Positions 35,579 to 44,793 are shown, numbered from the stretch's first letter. The stretch: DNA of 64,000 nt from Roseburia sp. (GCA_026168605.1 JAPFDX010000001.1:300859-364858); one strand, 5' to 3'. The notes: generated by a model from the letters alone, not told the origin. Program-made: numbers and translations.

Positions 35579-36415
35579 TTAGTCGTAGATGGAATCCATA
35601 TCATATTCCAGCACAGTTCCCGTCACGGCATCGATCGTGTAGTCATACTCCGTTGTTCCACTGTAAAACTCAATCTCATATTCTGCACGCCCGTCGTCAT
35701 TCTCGAGCTTTGTCTTTACGAAATTGACATTGGAAGCAGACAGTCCCGCCTGCCCGAGCGCGATATTTTTTGCCTCATCCACACTGATGTAAGCGGTATT
35801 GCTTGTGTTTGCCTGCGGCGCTGCCGGAGGCTGCTGTTGTGCCTGTGGCTGCTGGTTCTGTGCAGGCTGCTGTGGATCCGCCTGTGGCTGCTGTTCCTGC
35901 TGCTGCGTATTTGTAGCAGGCGGTGTCTGCTGCTGTTCCTGCTGCTGCGATTCTGTGGTCTGTGGCTGCTGTTCCTGCGCAGGCTGCTGTTGTGTCTGTG
36001 GCTGCTGCTCCTGTGCAGGCTGCTGCGTGTTTGTAGCAGGCGGTGTCTGCGACTGTCCCTGATCTGCATTTGCCACATAACCGTCCATCAGTTCACTGTC
36101 TCTCCAGAGGATCGTGCCGTCCGACGCCTTGATCGTGTAATCGTACTCCACTCCGCCAGAAGAAAATTCAATCTCATACACATACTGTCCGTTGTCAAAA
36201 TCGAACTCCGTGCGCCGGATTCTCGCGTCAGAATATGCAATCCCGGCGTCCTTGAGCGCAATATCTTCCGCTGCAATATTTCCGATCGCATTATTTCTGG
36301 CAACGGATCCGGTGACTGCGACAGATCCTGCCGCCAGCACGCTGAGCCCCCCAACCAGACATACCGAAGTTACAATCGCTTTTTTGGGTGTTGCAAATAA
36401 ATTTTTGATTTTCAT
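35579..36415 (-). CDS. PepSY-domain protein with a long Gln/Pro linker
   Basis: 278 residues. A short cytoplasmic motif (LFATPKKAIVTSVCLV) and one hydrophobic segment (about 14-37) precede two PepSY domains: residues 47-105 (EDIALKDAGIAYSDARIRR...YDYTIKASDGTIL) and 205-274 (DEAKNIALGQAGLS...YDYTIDAVTGTVLEYD). Between them lies an ~85-residue linker (119-203) built of repeats such as QPAQEQQPQ and TPPATNTQQ. PepSY domains are thought to bind or restrain proteases or metals at the cell surface; no target is known here. It follows a shorter paralogue by 27 bases and is probably cotranscribed. Confidence 0.85.
   Translation of the reverse strand: MKIKNLFATPKKAIVTSVCLVGGLSVLAAGSVAVTGSVARNNAIGNIAAEDIALKDAGIAYSDARIRRTEFDFDNGQYVYEIEFSSGGVEYDYTIKASDGTILWRDSELMDGYVANADQGQSQTPPATNTQQPAQEQQPQTQQQPAQEQQPQTTESQQQEQQQTPPATNTQQQEQQPQADPQQPAQNQQPQAQQQPPAAPQANTSNTAYISVDEAKNIALGQAGLSASNVNFVKTKLENDDGRAEYEIEFYSGTTEYDYTIDAVTGTVLEYDMDSIYD
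35807..36061 (-). repeat. In-frame Gln/Pro repeat tract in the PepSY gene
   Basis: CAG-rich tandem repeats encode about 85 residues of imperfect QPAQEQQPQ/TPPATNTQQ units. The paralogue immediately upstream has only about 30 linker residues at the same place, so this tract has expanded and may vary in length between strains. Confidence 0.8.
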
Positions 36416-36442
36416 AGTTAAATTGCCCCTTTCTTATTTTTC

Positions 36443-37105
36443 TTAGCTGAAAATGGATTCCATACCGTATTCCAGAATCGTTCCGTTCACCGCGTCAATC
36501 GTGTAATCGTATTCTGTGGTGCCATCATAAAACTGAACCTCATACTGCTCGATCCCATCGTCATACTCCAGATATGCATTCAGGTGTTTTACGGAATCTT
36601 CCGAAAGACCTGCATGATCGAGTGCGATACGCTTGGCGTCCTCGGTGCTGATCGTCACGGCGTTTGTAGCAGCATCTGCGCTCTGATCCGATGTCTGTCC
36701 CGCGGAAGCTGCCGCAGGCTGCTGTGCCTGTGCCGTTCCGGCAGTCTGGTTCGTGTCTGCCACATATCCCGGCATCGGCTCGGTGCTTCTTCCAAGGATC
36801 TTTCCGTTGGAGGACTGGATCTGGTACTCGTACTCTGTTCCGTTGGCGGTGAACTGCACCTCGTAGATATAGTGCCCGTCCTCAAAATCAAAGTTGGTGT
36901 GGTACACTCTCGCCTGCGAAAAATCTGTGCCTGCATCCTTGAGCGCGACGTCCTCTGCCCCAGTGGCTCCGATACCGGTTCCCCGTGCGACTGCGCCGGC
37001 TGCCACCGGAATGCCGATTGCAAGAACTCCGGCTCCCGCGACCAGACATACCGAGGTGATGATCGCTTTTTTAGGTGTTGCAAAGAAATCTTTTATTTTT
37101 TTCAT
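36443..37105 (-). CDS. PepSY-domain protein
   Basis: 220 residues, paralogous to the next gene downstream. The N-terminus (FFATPKKAIITSVCLVAGAG) carries the same cytoplasmic motif and one hydrophobic segment. Two PepSY domains follow (about 48-107 and 152-214; LKDAGTDFSQARV and ALDHAGLSEDSV), joined by an Ala/Gln linker. No lipobox or clear signal-peptidase site is seen, so it is probably anchored facing outward. An 11-base direct repeat and a -10 element precede it, next to a response-regulator/kinase pair that likely controls it. Confidence 0.85.
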   Translation of the reverse strand: MKKIKDFFATPKKAIITSVCLVAGAGVLAIGIPVAAGAVARGTGIGATGAEDVALKDAGTDFSQARVYHTNFDFEDGHYIYEVQFTANGTEYEYQIQSSNGKILGRSTEPMPGYVADTNQTAGTAQAQQPAAASAGQTSDQSADAATNAVTISTEDAKRIALDHAGLSEDSVKHLNAYLEYDDGIEQYEVQFYDGTTEYDYTIDAVNGTILEYGMESIFS

Positions 37106-37138
37106 GATTTAAAATGCTCCTTCCTTGTTTCTGACCTT

Positions 37139-37170
37139 ACTATAAAATGGAAAGATTAAAGGAACATTAA
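37139..37170 (-). promoter_or_regulatory. Activator-type promoter with 11-base direct repeat upstream of the PepSY genes
   Basis: Minus strand: TTAATGTTCCT (37160-37170) and TTAATCTTTCC (37149-37159) lie head to tail with an 11-base period, 4 bases before a -10 TATAGT (37139-37144). No -35 consensus exists; the repeat covers its place. This layout is typical of OmpR-family response regulators, and one is encoded 1.6 kb upstream. Binding by that regulator is inferred. Confidence 0.5.
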
Positions 37171-37224
37171 CAATTTTAATTTTTTTATTTTTCTTTGTCC
37201 GGGTATATGGTTTAGAAAAAAATA

Positions 37225-37264
37225 AGGTATTCTCCAAAAGCACACCAGGAAATGGAGAATACCT
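37225..37264 (-). terminator. Intrinsic terminator after the histidine kinase gene
   Basis: AGGTATTCTCC (37225-37235) pairs with GGAGAATACCT (37254-37264); on the minus strand a run of seven T follows shortly after the stem. It separates the two-component operon from the PepSY promoter. Confidence 0.8.
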
Positions 37265-37316
37265 ATAAAAATCTTTATCAAATTTCGGAATAGATGGCTG
37301 CCGTCTGCCTTTCTCC

Positions 37317-38732
37317 CTACGCATCCGCTTTTTTCAGGATCAGAAAAAACGTACTTCCCTCTCCCACCGTACTCTCGGCAAAAAGCTTTCCGCCGTGAAA
37401 CTCCGCAATCTCGCGCGCCATGGCAAGTCCAAGTCCCGTGCCGTTTCCGTTTCTGGCGGCGTCCGACTGGTAGAAACGCAGAAATATTTTTTCCAGATCC
37501 TTCGCCGGAATACCGATCCCGTCGTCGGCTATGGAGAGTTTTACCTCGTCTGCATCGCCACAAAGCGTCACCACAGTATGCCCGTGCTCCCTGCCGTAGC
37601 GGTAAGCGTTTGTGAGCAGATTGGTCAGAAGCCTTGCCAGAAGATCGCGGTTTCCCATCACCGAAACACCCGGTGCAATCTCTGTCTCAAGAGAAATACC
37701 TTTTTCCGAAACATACCTCATATCCTCACACACAGATTCCACAAGTTCGGAAAAATCAAGTCTCTGCATGGAAAATGCGTCCGCTCTGCGCTCCATGCGC
37801 GTAAACATCAGCATATCCTCGATCAGCCGCGACATTTTTCTGCCCTGCCGGTAGATCACCTGCATGGCGTCCTCATACTCCGCAGGCGTCCTTGTCTGCT
37901 CCAGTGTATATTCACATTCCGCCAGAATGACAGACATCGGCGTCCGAAGCTCATGGGAGGCGTCCGAGGTGAACTGCCTCTCCGTCTCAAACGACGTCTC
38001 AAGGCGCTCAAACATCGCGTCAAACGTATTTGCAAGCTCGTGCAGCTCATCTTCTTTTCCGTCGGTCAGCCCGATCCGGCGCTTCAGATCACTACCCTGC
38101 CCGATCTGCGCTGCCGTCTGCGTGATCTGCTTGACAGGCGCCAGAAATCTCCCCGCGATCAGATAGCCGCCAAACACTGCGAGAAGCATCAGAATCGGCA
38201 TTAAAACCAGCGAAAAGCGCACGATAGCAGAAAGCTGCAGGTGCCCCTCCGCCGCGGAAACCGTACCGCGGAGCCAAAGCCCCTCCAGTCCGGCTGTCAC
38301 GAGCTGTCTGTCGAACACATACCAGTCCTCCCCGTCTACGGTCAGTTTCTGCATCTGACCATCCTGAAAGGGAGTTTCCGTCAGTGACTTTGCGATCGGG
38401 TTTTCCCCGTAGACCAGAGAATTGTCCTCCATATAAAGCCCCGTGTAAATACCGTTGACCTTATCTAAGAAATCGTCGTCGATCTCCAGATAACCGGTTC
38501 CGTAATTCAGATACAGATCTGTTCCGTTATCTATTTTATTCACCGGAAAGGCGCGATAATACTCCACTTCATCCACATTGTCCTCGACCGTGACGGCAAG
38601 GTTGTTCTGGAGCTGTTTCTGCATCATGGAACCGCTGATGGAGATCAGAACCGTGTAGGTCAGCACCACCATCAGGGCGAGCACCATGCCAAACCACAGT
38701 GTGATCTTCATGCGGATGGAAAGTTTTTTCAT
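37317..38732 (-). CDS. Two-component sensor histidine kinase (HAMP, HisKA, HATPase)
   Basis: 471 residues. Two membrane segments (about 8-33 and 165-192) flank an ~130-residue extracytoplasmic sensor. A HAMP linker (APVKQITQTAAQIG) precedes the dimerisation helix with the phospho-accepting His in FTSDASHELRTPMSVILAE near 260, and the ATPase shows NLLTNAYRYG (N box), DDGIGIPAKDLEKIF (G1) and GNGTGLGLAMA (G2). Architecture matches the CutS/ArlS-like group. It starts inside the end of the response-regulator gene (ATGA overlap). The signal is unknown; PepSY neighbours suggest an envelope or protein-stress cue. Confidence 0.9.
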   Translation of the reverse strand: MKKLSIRMKITLWFGMVLALMVVLTYTVLISISGSMMQKQLQNNLAVTVEDNVDEVEYYRAFPVNKIDNGTDLYLNYGTGYLEIDDDFLDKVNGIYTGLYMEDNSLVYGENPIAKSLTETPFQDGQMQKLTVDGEDWYVFDRQLVTAGLEGLWLRGTVSAAEGHLQLSAIVRFSLVLMPILMLLAVFGGYLIAGRFLAPVKQITQTAAQIGQGSDLKRRIGLTDGKEDELHELANTFDAMFERLETSFETERQFTSDASHELRTPMSVILAECEYTLEQTRTPAEYEDAMQVIYRQGRKMSRLIEDMLMFTRMERRADAFSMQRLDFSELVESVCEDMRYVSEKGISLETEIAPGVSVMGNRDLLARLLTNLLTNAYRYGREHGHTVVTLCGDADEVKLSIADDGIGIPAKDLEKIFLRFYQSDAARNGNGTGLGLAMAREIAEFHGGKLFAESTVGEGSTFFLILKKADA

Positions 38733-39403
38733 ACTTCCTCCCTCAGGACATAGCCGCTGCCGCGCACCGTGTGGATCAGCTTCTTCTCATAGCCGTCATC
38801 CAGCTTTTTGCGCAGATAGCGGATGTAGACGTCCACGACATTCGTGCCGCCCTCATAGTCAAAGTTCCAGATATGGTTCTCGATCTTCTCGCGCGAGAGC
38901 ACGATCCCACGATTGCGCATCAGGTATTCCAAAAGCGCGTACTCCTTGGCAGAAAGCGTGATCGGTGTATCGCCGCGCGTCACCGTGTGGGCATTGCAGT
39001 CCATCGTAAGGTCGGCGACCGAGAGAATATTGTCCGTCATTCCGAAGGTGCTCCGCGTCATCGCACGGATGCGCGCCATCAGCTCCTCAAACGAAAACGG
39101 CTTGACAAGGTAATCGTTCGCCCCGCCGTCCAGCCCGCGCACACGGTCCTCCACCGCATCGCGTGCGGTCAGAAAAAGCACCGGGGTCGTATCGCCGGAT
39201 CTGCGGAGCTTTGCAAGAACCGCAAGACCATCCACCTTCGGCATCATGATGTCAAGGATCACCGCGTCATAGTCCGCTGCCGCAAGTGCATCAAGCGCTT
39301 CCGCCCCGTCATAACAACTGTCCACACTGTAACCGTCCTGTCTCAGCTTTAACGTGATAATGTGATTTAAGTCTCTCTCATCCTCCGCGAGCAGTATCCG
39401 CAT
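38729..39403 (-). CDS. OmpR-family response regulator
   Basis: 224 residues. The receiver domain has the acidic pocket EDE at residues 7-9, the phospho-accepting Asp in DAVILDIMMPKVDGL near 51, FLTARD and VKPFSFEEL (conserved Lys near 101). A winged-helix DNA-binding domain follows (residues 125-222, LSAKEYALLEYLMRNRGIVLSREKI and VDVYIRYLRKKLD). It is cotranscribed with its kinase. A direct repeat before the nearby PepSY genes is a candidate target. Confidence 0.93.
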   Translation of the reverse strand: MRILLAEDERDLNHIITLKLRQDGYSVDSCYDGAEALDALAAADYDAVILDIMMPKVDGLAVLAKLRRSGDTTPVLFLTARDAVEDRVRGLDGGANDYLVKPFSFEELMARIRAMTRSTFGMTDNILSVADLTMDCNAHTVTRGDTPITLSAKEYALLEYLMRNRGIVLSREKIENHIWNFDYEGGTNVVDVYIRYLRKKLDDGYEKKLIHTVRGSGYVLREEV

Positions 39404-39443
39404 AAGAAACGCCTCCTTTTTGGGGCATAGCCGGTATCACCTG

Positions 39444-40172
39444 TCACTCATCCCAGTTGTGATACACTTCCTGCACATCGTCGTCCATATCCAGAAGATC
39501 TAAGATACGGTTGATATTGGTCAGATCCTCCTCAGATGTCAACTCCACATAGGTCTGCGGGAGCATCGTCACGGAAGCCTCCGCCATCACGATGTTCTCC
39601 TTCTCAAGCGCCGCGCGGACAGTCTCGAAATCGTCCGGAGCTGTCAGAACCTCAAAGGAATCCTCCTCCTCGGAAAAATCCTCCGCTCCCGCGTCGAGCG
39701 CGAGCATCATCAGATCGTCTGCCTCCATCTCACAGTCTTCCTTTGCGATGATGATCTGTCCCTTCTCGTCAAACATATAGGAAACGCAGCCCTGCGTACC
39801 GATGCTGCCGTGTCCCTTGGTAAACGCATTGCGCACGTTTGCCGCCGTGCGGTTTTTATTGTCGGTCAGACATTTTACGATGATCGCCGTGCCGCTCGGT
39901 CCATACCCCTCATAGGTGCAGAACTCGTAATTGACAGCGTCCCCGTCTCCGGCAGCCTTCTTGATGCCGCGGTCGATCGTATCGTTTGGCATATTGTTCG
40001 CCTTCGCCTTCGCGATGACCTGCGCCAGCTTGTAATTGTTTGCCGGATCCGGGCCTCCCTCCTTGACCGCAACGGCGATCTCACGTCCAATCACGGTAAA
40101 GATCTTGCCCTTTGCCGCGTCATTTTTCTCTTTCTTATGCTTAATATTTGCAAATTTTGAATGTCCTGACAT
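39444..40172 (-). CDS. yebC: YebC/PmpR family protein
   Basis: 242 residues, full length. The start MSGHSKFANIKHKKEKNDAAKGK is the family hallmark, with GPDPANNYKLAQVIAKAKANNMPNDTIDRGIKKA and YEGYGPSGTAIIVKCLTDNKNRT following. The family was named for transcription regulation; recent work on relatives points to relief of ribosome stalling. The choice is not visible in sequence. It has its own promoter located in the end of the upstream CBS-protein gene. Confidence 0.95.
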   Translation of the reverse strand: MSGHSKFANIKHKKEKNDAAKGKIFTVIGREIAVAVKEGGPDPANNYKLAQVIAKAKANNMPNDTIDRGIKKAAGDGDAVNYEFCTYEGYGPSGTAIIVKCLTDNKNRTAANVRNAFTKGHGSIGTQGCVSYMFDEKGQIIIAKEDCEMEADDLMMLALDAGAEDFSEEEDSFEVLTAPDDFETVRAALEKENIVMAEASVTMLPQTYVELTSEEDLTNINRILDLLDMDDDVQEVYHNWDE

Positions 40173-40211
40173 AACTTTTCATCCTCTCTTTTCTCTAACG
40201 AATTCCGGTTT

Positions 40212-40240
40212 ATTCTAACACCTATTCCCGGTTCTGGCAA
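40212..40240 (-). promoter_or_regulatory. Sigma-A-type promoter for yebC
   Basis: Minus-strand TTGCCA (40235-40240), 17 bases, TAGAAT (40212-40217). The -35 falls inside the last codons of the preceding gene. Confidence 0.55.
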
Positions 40241-41604
40241 GTCTCATCCGCCACTTCAGACGGTTCTGCCGCAGGCTCTCCCTCACACTCCTCCGGAAGC
40301 TTTATCACATGAACGCTCTGGATCATCTTATTCTCCACCGCCAGGATCTCAAACTGATAGCCGTAGGCGGTCGTGCAAAACACCTCGTGGTCGCCCGGGA
40401 TCTTGCCGATCAGTGAGATCAGAAAGCCGTTTAACGTCTCAAACTCATCCTCTTCCTCCCCGCGCTCAATGCCAAGCTCATGAAGCACCTCGTCGAAGGG
40501 CGCCATCCCCCGCATCAGATAGCTGCCGTCGGGGCGCTGTTCCATCATCGTCTCCTCGTCGTCATGCTCGTCCTCGATATTTCCGACGATCTCCTCCAGG
40601 ATATCCTCCATCGCGACGATTCCGGACGTCTGACCGTACTCGTCCACGACCACGACCATATGGCTCTTGTCCGACTGCATCTTTGCGAACAGCGCGTTGA
40701 TATTCCGCGTCTCCGGGATGAAATCAACGTCAAAGATCACACCGTCGATATCCGTAAGCGGCTTGTCATACACGGAAATGTCCGTGCACAGATCAAGCGC
40801 CTCCTTGATGTGCAGCACGCCGATGATGTTGTCGATATCCCCCATATAGACCGGATATCTGGAATAGTTGTTTTCCCTGACAAATGCAAGCGTCTCGCGG
40901 AAACTCCGCGCACCGTCCAGCGCAACAATATTTTTGCGGTGGGTCATGATGTCCTTCGCCTCTTTGTCCCCGAATTCAAAAATATTGTGGATCATCTCCG
41001 CCTCGCTCGCCAGAAGCACGCCCTGCTCGTGCCCTTCATTGACCATCGAGATGATCTCCTCCTCCGTCACGTCGTCGGTATCGCTGAGCGGATCCACACC
41101 GAATACGCGCGCAAGCATATTCGACATCGCATCCGTCAGCCAGATCAGAGGAAACAATAAAATCTCCAAAATATGTACGGGGCGCACCAGAAGAAGCGCC
41201 CAGCGCTCCGGCTGTCTCGCCGCCACTTTCTCCGGCGTGTAGATGCCGATGACGAGCACCAGAAAAACCAGTGCAAAAAAGACCGCCACATTGACCAGCA
41301 CAAACACTGCAAAATTCTCCCTGCCGGAGAGGAAATAGCCTCTCCAGAGCGGCACCTGCAAAAATCCGAGCAGCATATGCGCCAGAAGGATCAATAGCTG
41401 GCAGATATGCATATAGCGCTCCGTCTTATCCAGATATTTAAAAAGCAGCGTTATCGCTTTCGTCTGTCTGGTCTTTGCCATCTTCTCAAGCGTCGCCTCA
41501 TTTACATTCTGCATCGCGGCATAAAACCCGAAAATCACAAAATCCGCAAGCAACAGTCCTGCAAAGATCAAAATTCCCCCAATGGGATTGCCACCATCGT
41601 CCAT
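40222..41604 (-). CDS. CorC/HlyC-type membrane protein with CBS domains
   Basis: 460 residues. A CNNM/DUF21 membrane domain with three to four hydrophobic segments (residues 10-180) is followed by EEEIISMVNEGHEQGVL, two CBS domains (about 205-325; IMTHRKNIVALD and GIVAMEDILEEIVG) and a CorC-HlyC C-terminal domain. Relatives export Mg2+/Co2+ or support ion homeostasis; 'hemolysin' names are historical. The ATG at 41602-41604 is chosen for AAAGGAAAG upstream; the 10 codons before it have only a TTG and no site. Confidence 0.9.
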   Translation of the reverse strand: MDDGGNPIGGILIFAGLLLADFVIFGFYAAMQNVNEATLEKMAKTRQTKAITLLFKYLDKTERYMHICQLLILLAHMLLGFLQVPLWRGYFLSGRENFAVFVLVNVAVFFALVFLVLVIGIYTPEKVAARQPERWALLLVRPVHILEILLFPLIWLTDAMSNMLARVFGVDPLSDTDDVTEEEIISMVNEGHEQGVLLASEAEMIHNIFEFGDKEAKDIMTHRKNIVALDGARSFRETLAFVRENNYSRYPVYMGDIDNIIGVLHIKEALDLCTDISVYDKPLTDIDGVIFDVDFIPETRNINALFAKMQSDKSHMVVVVDEYGQTSGIVAMEDILEEIVGNIEDEHDDEETMMEQRPDGSYLMRGMAPFDEVLHELGIERGEEEDEFETLNGFLISLIGKIPGDHEVFCTTAYGYQFEILAVENKMIQSVHVIKLPEECEGEPAAEPSEVADETCQNRE

Positions 41605-41664
41605 AAACTCTTTCCTTTCTCTTCCGTTTCCCAATCTTACACAAGAAAACTTTTAAACCTAGAA

Positions 41665-41693
41665 ATCGTACCATTTTCGTGTGTAATAGTCAA
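41665..41693 (-). promoter_or_regulatory. Sigma-A-type promoter for the CorC-type gene
   Basis: Minus-strand TTGACT (41688-41693), 17 bases, TACGAT (41665-41670), directly after the mazF stop codon. Confidence 0.55.
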
Positions 41694-41694
41694 G

Positions 41695-42042
41695 CTATGT
41701 ATATAGTTCCAGGCTGATCTCAAGCGCTTTGTCAATCTTGACAAGGATCTGCGCGTCCAGATGGCAGACCTTATCCTTAAGCCTTGTCTTATCGATCGTG
41801 CGCAGTTGTTCCAGAAGAACGACAGAATCCTTCACGAGCGCATAACGTCTGCTGTCAAGCTCCACGTGTGTCGGCAGTTTTGCCTTGTTCATCTGTGAAG
41901 TGATCGCCGCACAGATCACCGTCGGACTGTGACGGTTTCCAACGTCATTTTGTATGATGAGCACCGGACGCACGCCGCCCTGCTCCGAACCGACCACCGG
42001 TCTTAAATCTGCATAAAAAATATCCCCACGTCTGATTACCAT
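41695..42042 (-). CDS. MazF/PemK-family endoribonuclease toxin without a recognisable antitoxin
   Basis: 115 residues. The MazF fold is visible: [30 protein letters not shown] with the catalytic Arg in [13 protein letters not shown] with the catalytic Thr/Ser, and [13 protein letters not shown]. It cleaves mRNA at short sequence motifs. In Bacilli the same place after alr encodes antitoxin NdoAI (EndoAI) then toxin; here only 61 bases lie between alr and the toxin and hold no open frame, so the antitoxin is missing. GGAG and GGAAAG precede the ATG. Confidence 0.9.
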   Translation of the reverse strand: MVIRRGDIFYADLRPVVGSEQGGVRPVLIIQNDVGNRHSPTVICAAITSQMNKAKLPTHVELDSRRYALVKDSVVLLEQLRTIDKTRLKDKVCHLDAQILVKIDKALEISLELYT

Positions 42043-42103
42043 ATACTTTCCACTCCATACTGTTTTAAGGATAGTATTGCCAATTTTAACGGGTGTATTC
42101 TCT

Positions 42104-43273
42104 CTATTCGGAAAAATGATCTTTTGTGCCTGTCACTCTTCCGTTCTGCAAATAAACTCTCGGGATCCTCTTGCCCAGATCACAGACAAATTCATAGTTA
42201 AAGCGTCCGGAGCGCTCGCCGAGCTCCTCCATCGTGATCTGCTCCCCACCGTCCCTTCCGATGAGTGTCACCTTATCCCCGGTCTTTACCTCCGGGATGT
42301 CCGTCACATCCACCATAAACTGATCCATGCAGACCCTTCCGCAGACCCTCGCCCGCCGCCCGTGAATAAGCACGTCGGCGCGGTTGGAAAGCCCTCTCGC
42401 ATAGCCGTCCGCATAGCCGACCGGGATCGTGGCGATCGTCTGCCACTTCGTTGTCGTGTAGGTGCCGCCGTAGCTGATCTGGCGCCCTGCCGGAAGCTCC
42501 TTGACATATGCGACGTGCGTCACGAGGGAAAGCGCCGGTTTCAGATCGATCGCACTCTTATCTACGTCCGGCGACGGCCATAAGCCGTACATCGTGATGC
42601 CCGCGCGCACCAGATCCATATTCGCTTCCGGCAGATCGACGATCGCCGCACTGTTGGAACAGTGGTGCACCGGAATCGAGACGCCGCGCCGGTCAAGCAT
42701 CTCCGTCATCTGGCGGAACAGGGAAAGCTGCCCGCGCGCGCTCGTCTTATCCGCCTCATCCGCCCTCGCAAAATGTGTGAAGATCCCTTCTACCACAATA
42801 TGCGGCAGAGCAGCGATCCGTGCCATCTCATCCGCGGCTTCCTCCGTCACCTGGTAACCGATGCGGCTCATGCCAGTATCAACTGCAAAATGGATCGGGC
42901 ACTCCATATCGAGCCGTCCCGCCATCACCGAGAGCCGCTCCGCCATATCGCTGGTAAATACCGTCGGACGGATCCGCGCGCGGATCATCTCGTGGTACTG
43001 CTCCGGGAACACATACCCGAGGATCAGGATCGGCTTTTCTATGCCGTGGTTGCGCAGGATCATTCCCTCCTCGACGGTCGCCACCGCGTAGCCGAACACA
43101 TAGGGAAGCCCGTCGATTGCCTCCGCGATCTCAACCGCCCCATGCCCGTAGCCGTCCGCCTTGATCACCGCCATAAATTTCGTATCCGCGGAGACATGGC
43201 TGTGCATTGCCTCCATATTGTAAAGGATCGCATCCAGATCGATCTCTGCGTGTACCCTGCTGTATCTTTTCAT
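42104..43273 (-). CDS. alr: Alanine racemase
   Basis: 389 residues. It converts L- to D-alanine for peptidoglycan. The PLP Lys lies in [16 protein letters not shown] near residue 39 and the second catalytic base Tyr in ISYGGTYTT near 269; [11 protein letters not shown] and [14 protein letters not shown] are further family stretches. It overlaps the end of the nnr gene by 4 bases and precedes mazF, the order found in many Firmicutes. Confidence 0.97.
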   Translation of the reverse strand: MKRYSRVHAEIDLDAILYNMEAMHSHVSADTKFMAVIKADGYGHGAVEIAEAIDGLPYVFGYAVATVEEGMILRNHGIEKPILILGYVFPEQYHEMIRARIRPTVFTSDMAERLSVMAGRLDMECPIHFAVDTGMSRIGYQVTEEAADEMARIAALPHIVVEGIFTHFARADEADKTSARGQLSLFRQMTEMLDRRGVSIPVHHCSNSAAIVDLPEANMDLVRAGITMYGLWPSPDVDKSAIDLKPALSLVTHVAYVKELPAGRQISYGGTYTTTKWQTIATIPVGYADGYARGLSNRADVLIHGRRARVCGRVCMDQFMVDVTDIPEVKTGDKVTLIGRDGGEQITMEELGERSGRFNYEFVCDLGKRIPRVYLQNGRVTGTKDHFSE

Positions 43274-44793
43274 ACTTTTCTGTTCCTTTCCGTCTGCTCC
43301 GTCTCCCGCAGCACCAGCCGCAGCCCCTCGCCAAGATCTGACGCCATCAGACCGCGCATACTGTATCTTTCACTCACGGCATCCCCTGCCCTTCCATGTA
43401 GGAAAACGCCGAGCGGCGCTGCATCCTCTGCGCCAAGCCCCTGCGCCATCAGGCTGCCGATCACGCCGCTTAACACATCACCGCTTCCCGCGGTCGCCAT
43501 GCCCGCATTGCCGGACAGATTCAGATATGTCCGGTGGGAAGGCACGCTCGTGACCGTGTGCTGATCCTTCAGCACGCAGACCACCTGATATTCTTCTGCA
43601 AACCGTTTCGCTGTCTCTATGAGACGGCTCTGGATGTGGGCAACACTCTCCCCGCAGAGACGGCTCATCTCTCCCAAATGCGGCGTCACGACCACCTCTC
43701 CCTGTACCTGCCGCAGCACACCGGTATCGCGGGCGATCAGATTCAGCGCGTCGGCGTCCAAAAGTACCGGAACGAACGCCTCGCGCAGCACCGTCTCCAC
43801 GATCGCGCGCGCCACATCCGAAGTGCCCAGCCCCGGCCCGCAGACAACGGCGTCCGCCCATCCGATCGCCTCCGCTAATCCGGCAGTTTCCAGTCCCTCT
43901 GCCGACGAATATGTGGTTAAAACCGCCTCCGGAAGCTTTGTCTGCAAAATCGTGCGGTTCTCCTCCGGCGTCACGATCCGCACCAGACCGCACCCACAGA
44001 TGTACGCCGCCTCTGCGCACAGGCACGCGGCGCCAGCCATACCGACACTGCCTGCGATCACAAGCAGCTTTCCAAAGCTCCCCTTGTTGGAGTGGGCAGT
44101 GCGCGCCGGAAGCCCCGCGAGATCCACGTCCTCAAACGCCGCGACCGCCGGAATTCTGCCGAGAAAGCTCCTCTCGTCGATCCCGATATCCTTCACGACC
44201 ACCTCCCCGGCGTATTCGTTGCCTGGCCAGAGCACCGTCCCTGTTTTTTCAAAGGCAAAGGTCACCGTGAGATCTGCACGGAATGCCGTTCCCAGAACCG
44301 CCCCGTTGTCGGACGATATACCGGAAGGGATATCCAGAGCGATCTTAAAACTGGAGAGTTCATTCATCCGCGCGAGCAGATCTGCATAGCCGCCCTCCAC
44401 ACCGCGCGAAAGCCCGACGCCAAACACCGCGTCTACCACGGCGTCATATGCCCCCTGCTCCGGTATCTGTGACAGGATCTCTCCGCCGTATGCCTGCCAG
44501 ATCTCCTTCTGAAGCTGATTCTCTTTCGTCTGCCGCGTAGTATCTGCTGCACAGACCACCGTAACCTCACAGTGCTCCTGCAAAAGAAGTCTCGCCACCG
44601 CATAGCCGTCCCCGCCGTTATTTCCACTGCCGCACACAATGAGCACCCGCGCAGACTTTGGCAGACGTTTTACGATCTCCCCTGCGGCGGCAAGCGCGGC
44701 GCGCTCCATCAAAACGGGAGACGGTACCCGGTATGTCTCCATCGTGTTCCTGTCATAGATTTTCATTTCCTCGCCGTTTACAAGATACCGCAT
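43270..44793 (-). CDS. nnr: Bifunctional NAD(P)H-hydrate epimerase / ADP-dependent dehydratase
   Basis: 507 residues. The N-terminal epimerase (about 1-215) shows VLIVCGSGNNGGDGYAVARLL and ALDIPSGISSDNG; the C-terminal ribokinase-like dehydratase (about 225-500) shows NKGSFGKLLVIAGS, VVCGPGLG, VVTPHLGEMSRL and GNAGMATAGSGDVLSGVIG. Together they repair hydrated NADH and NADPH. A GGAGAAAG site precedes the ATG. Gene order nnr-alr-mazF is typical of Clostridia. The holo-ACP synthase often found next door is absent. Confidence 0.95.
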   Translation of the reverse strand: MRYLVNGEEMKIYDRNTMETYRVPSPVLMERAALAAAGEIVKRLPKSARVLIVCGSGNNGGDGYAVARLLLQEHCEVTVVCAADTTRQTKENQLQKEIWQAYGGEILSQIPEQGAYDAVVDAVFGVGLSRGVEGGYADLLARMNELSSFKIALDIPSGISSDNGAVLGTAFRADLTVTFAFEKTGTVLWPGNEYAGEVVVKDIGIDERSFLGRIPAVAAFEDVDLAGLPARTAHSNKGSFGKLLVIAGSVGMAGAACLCAEAAYICGCGLVRIVTPEENRTILQTKLPEAVLTTYSSAEGLETAGLAEAIGWADAVVCGPGLGTSDVARAIVETVLREAFVPVLLDADALNLIARDTGVLRQVQGEVVVTPHLGEMSRLCGESVAHIQSRLIETAKRFAEEYQVVCVLKDQHTVTSVPSHRTYLNLSGNAGMATAGSGDVLSGVIGSLMAQGLGAEDAAPLGVFLHGRAGDAVSERYSMRGLMASDLGEGLRLVLRETEQTERNRKV

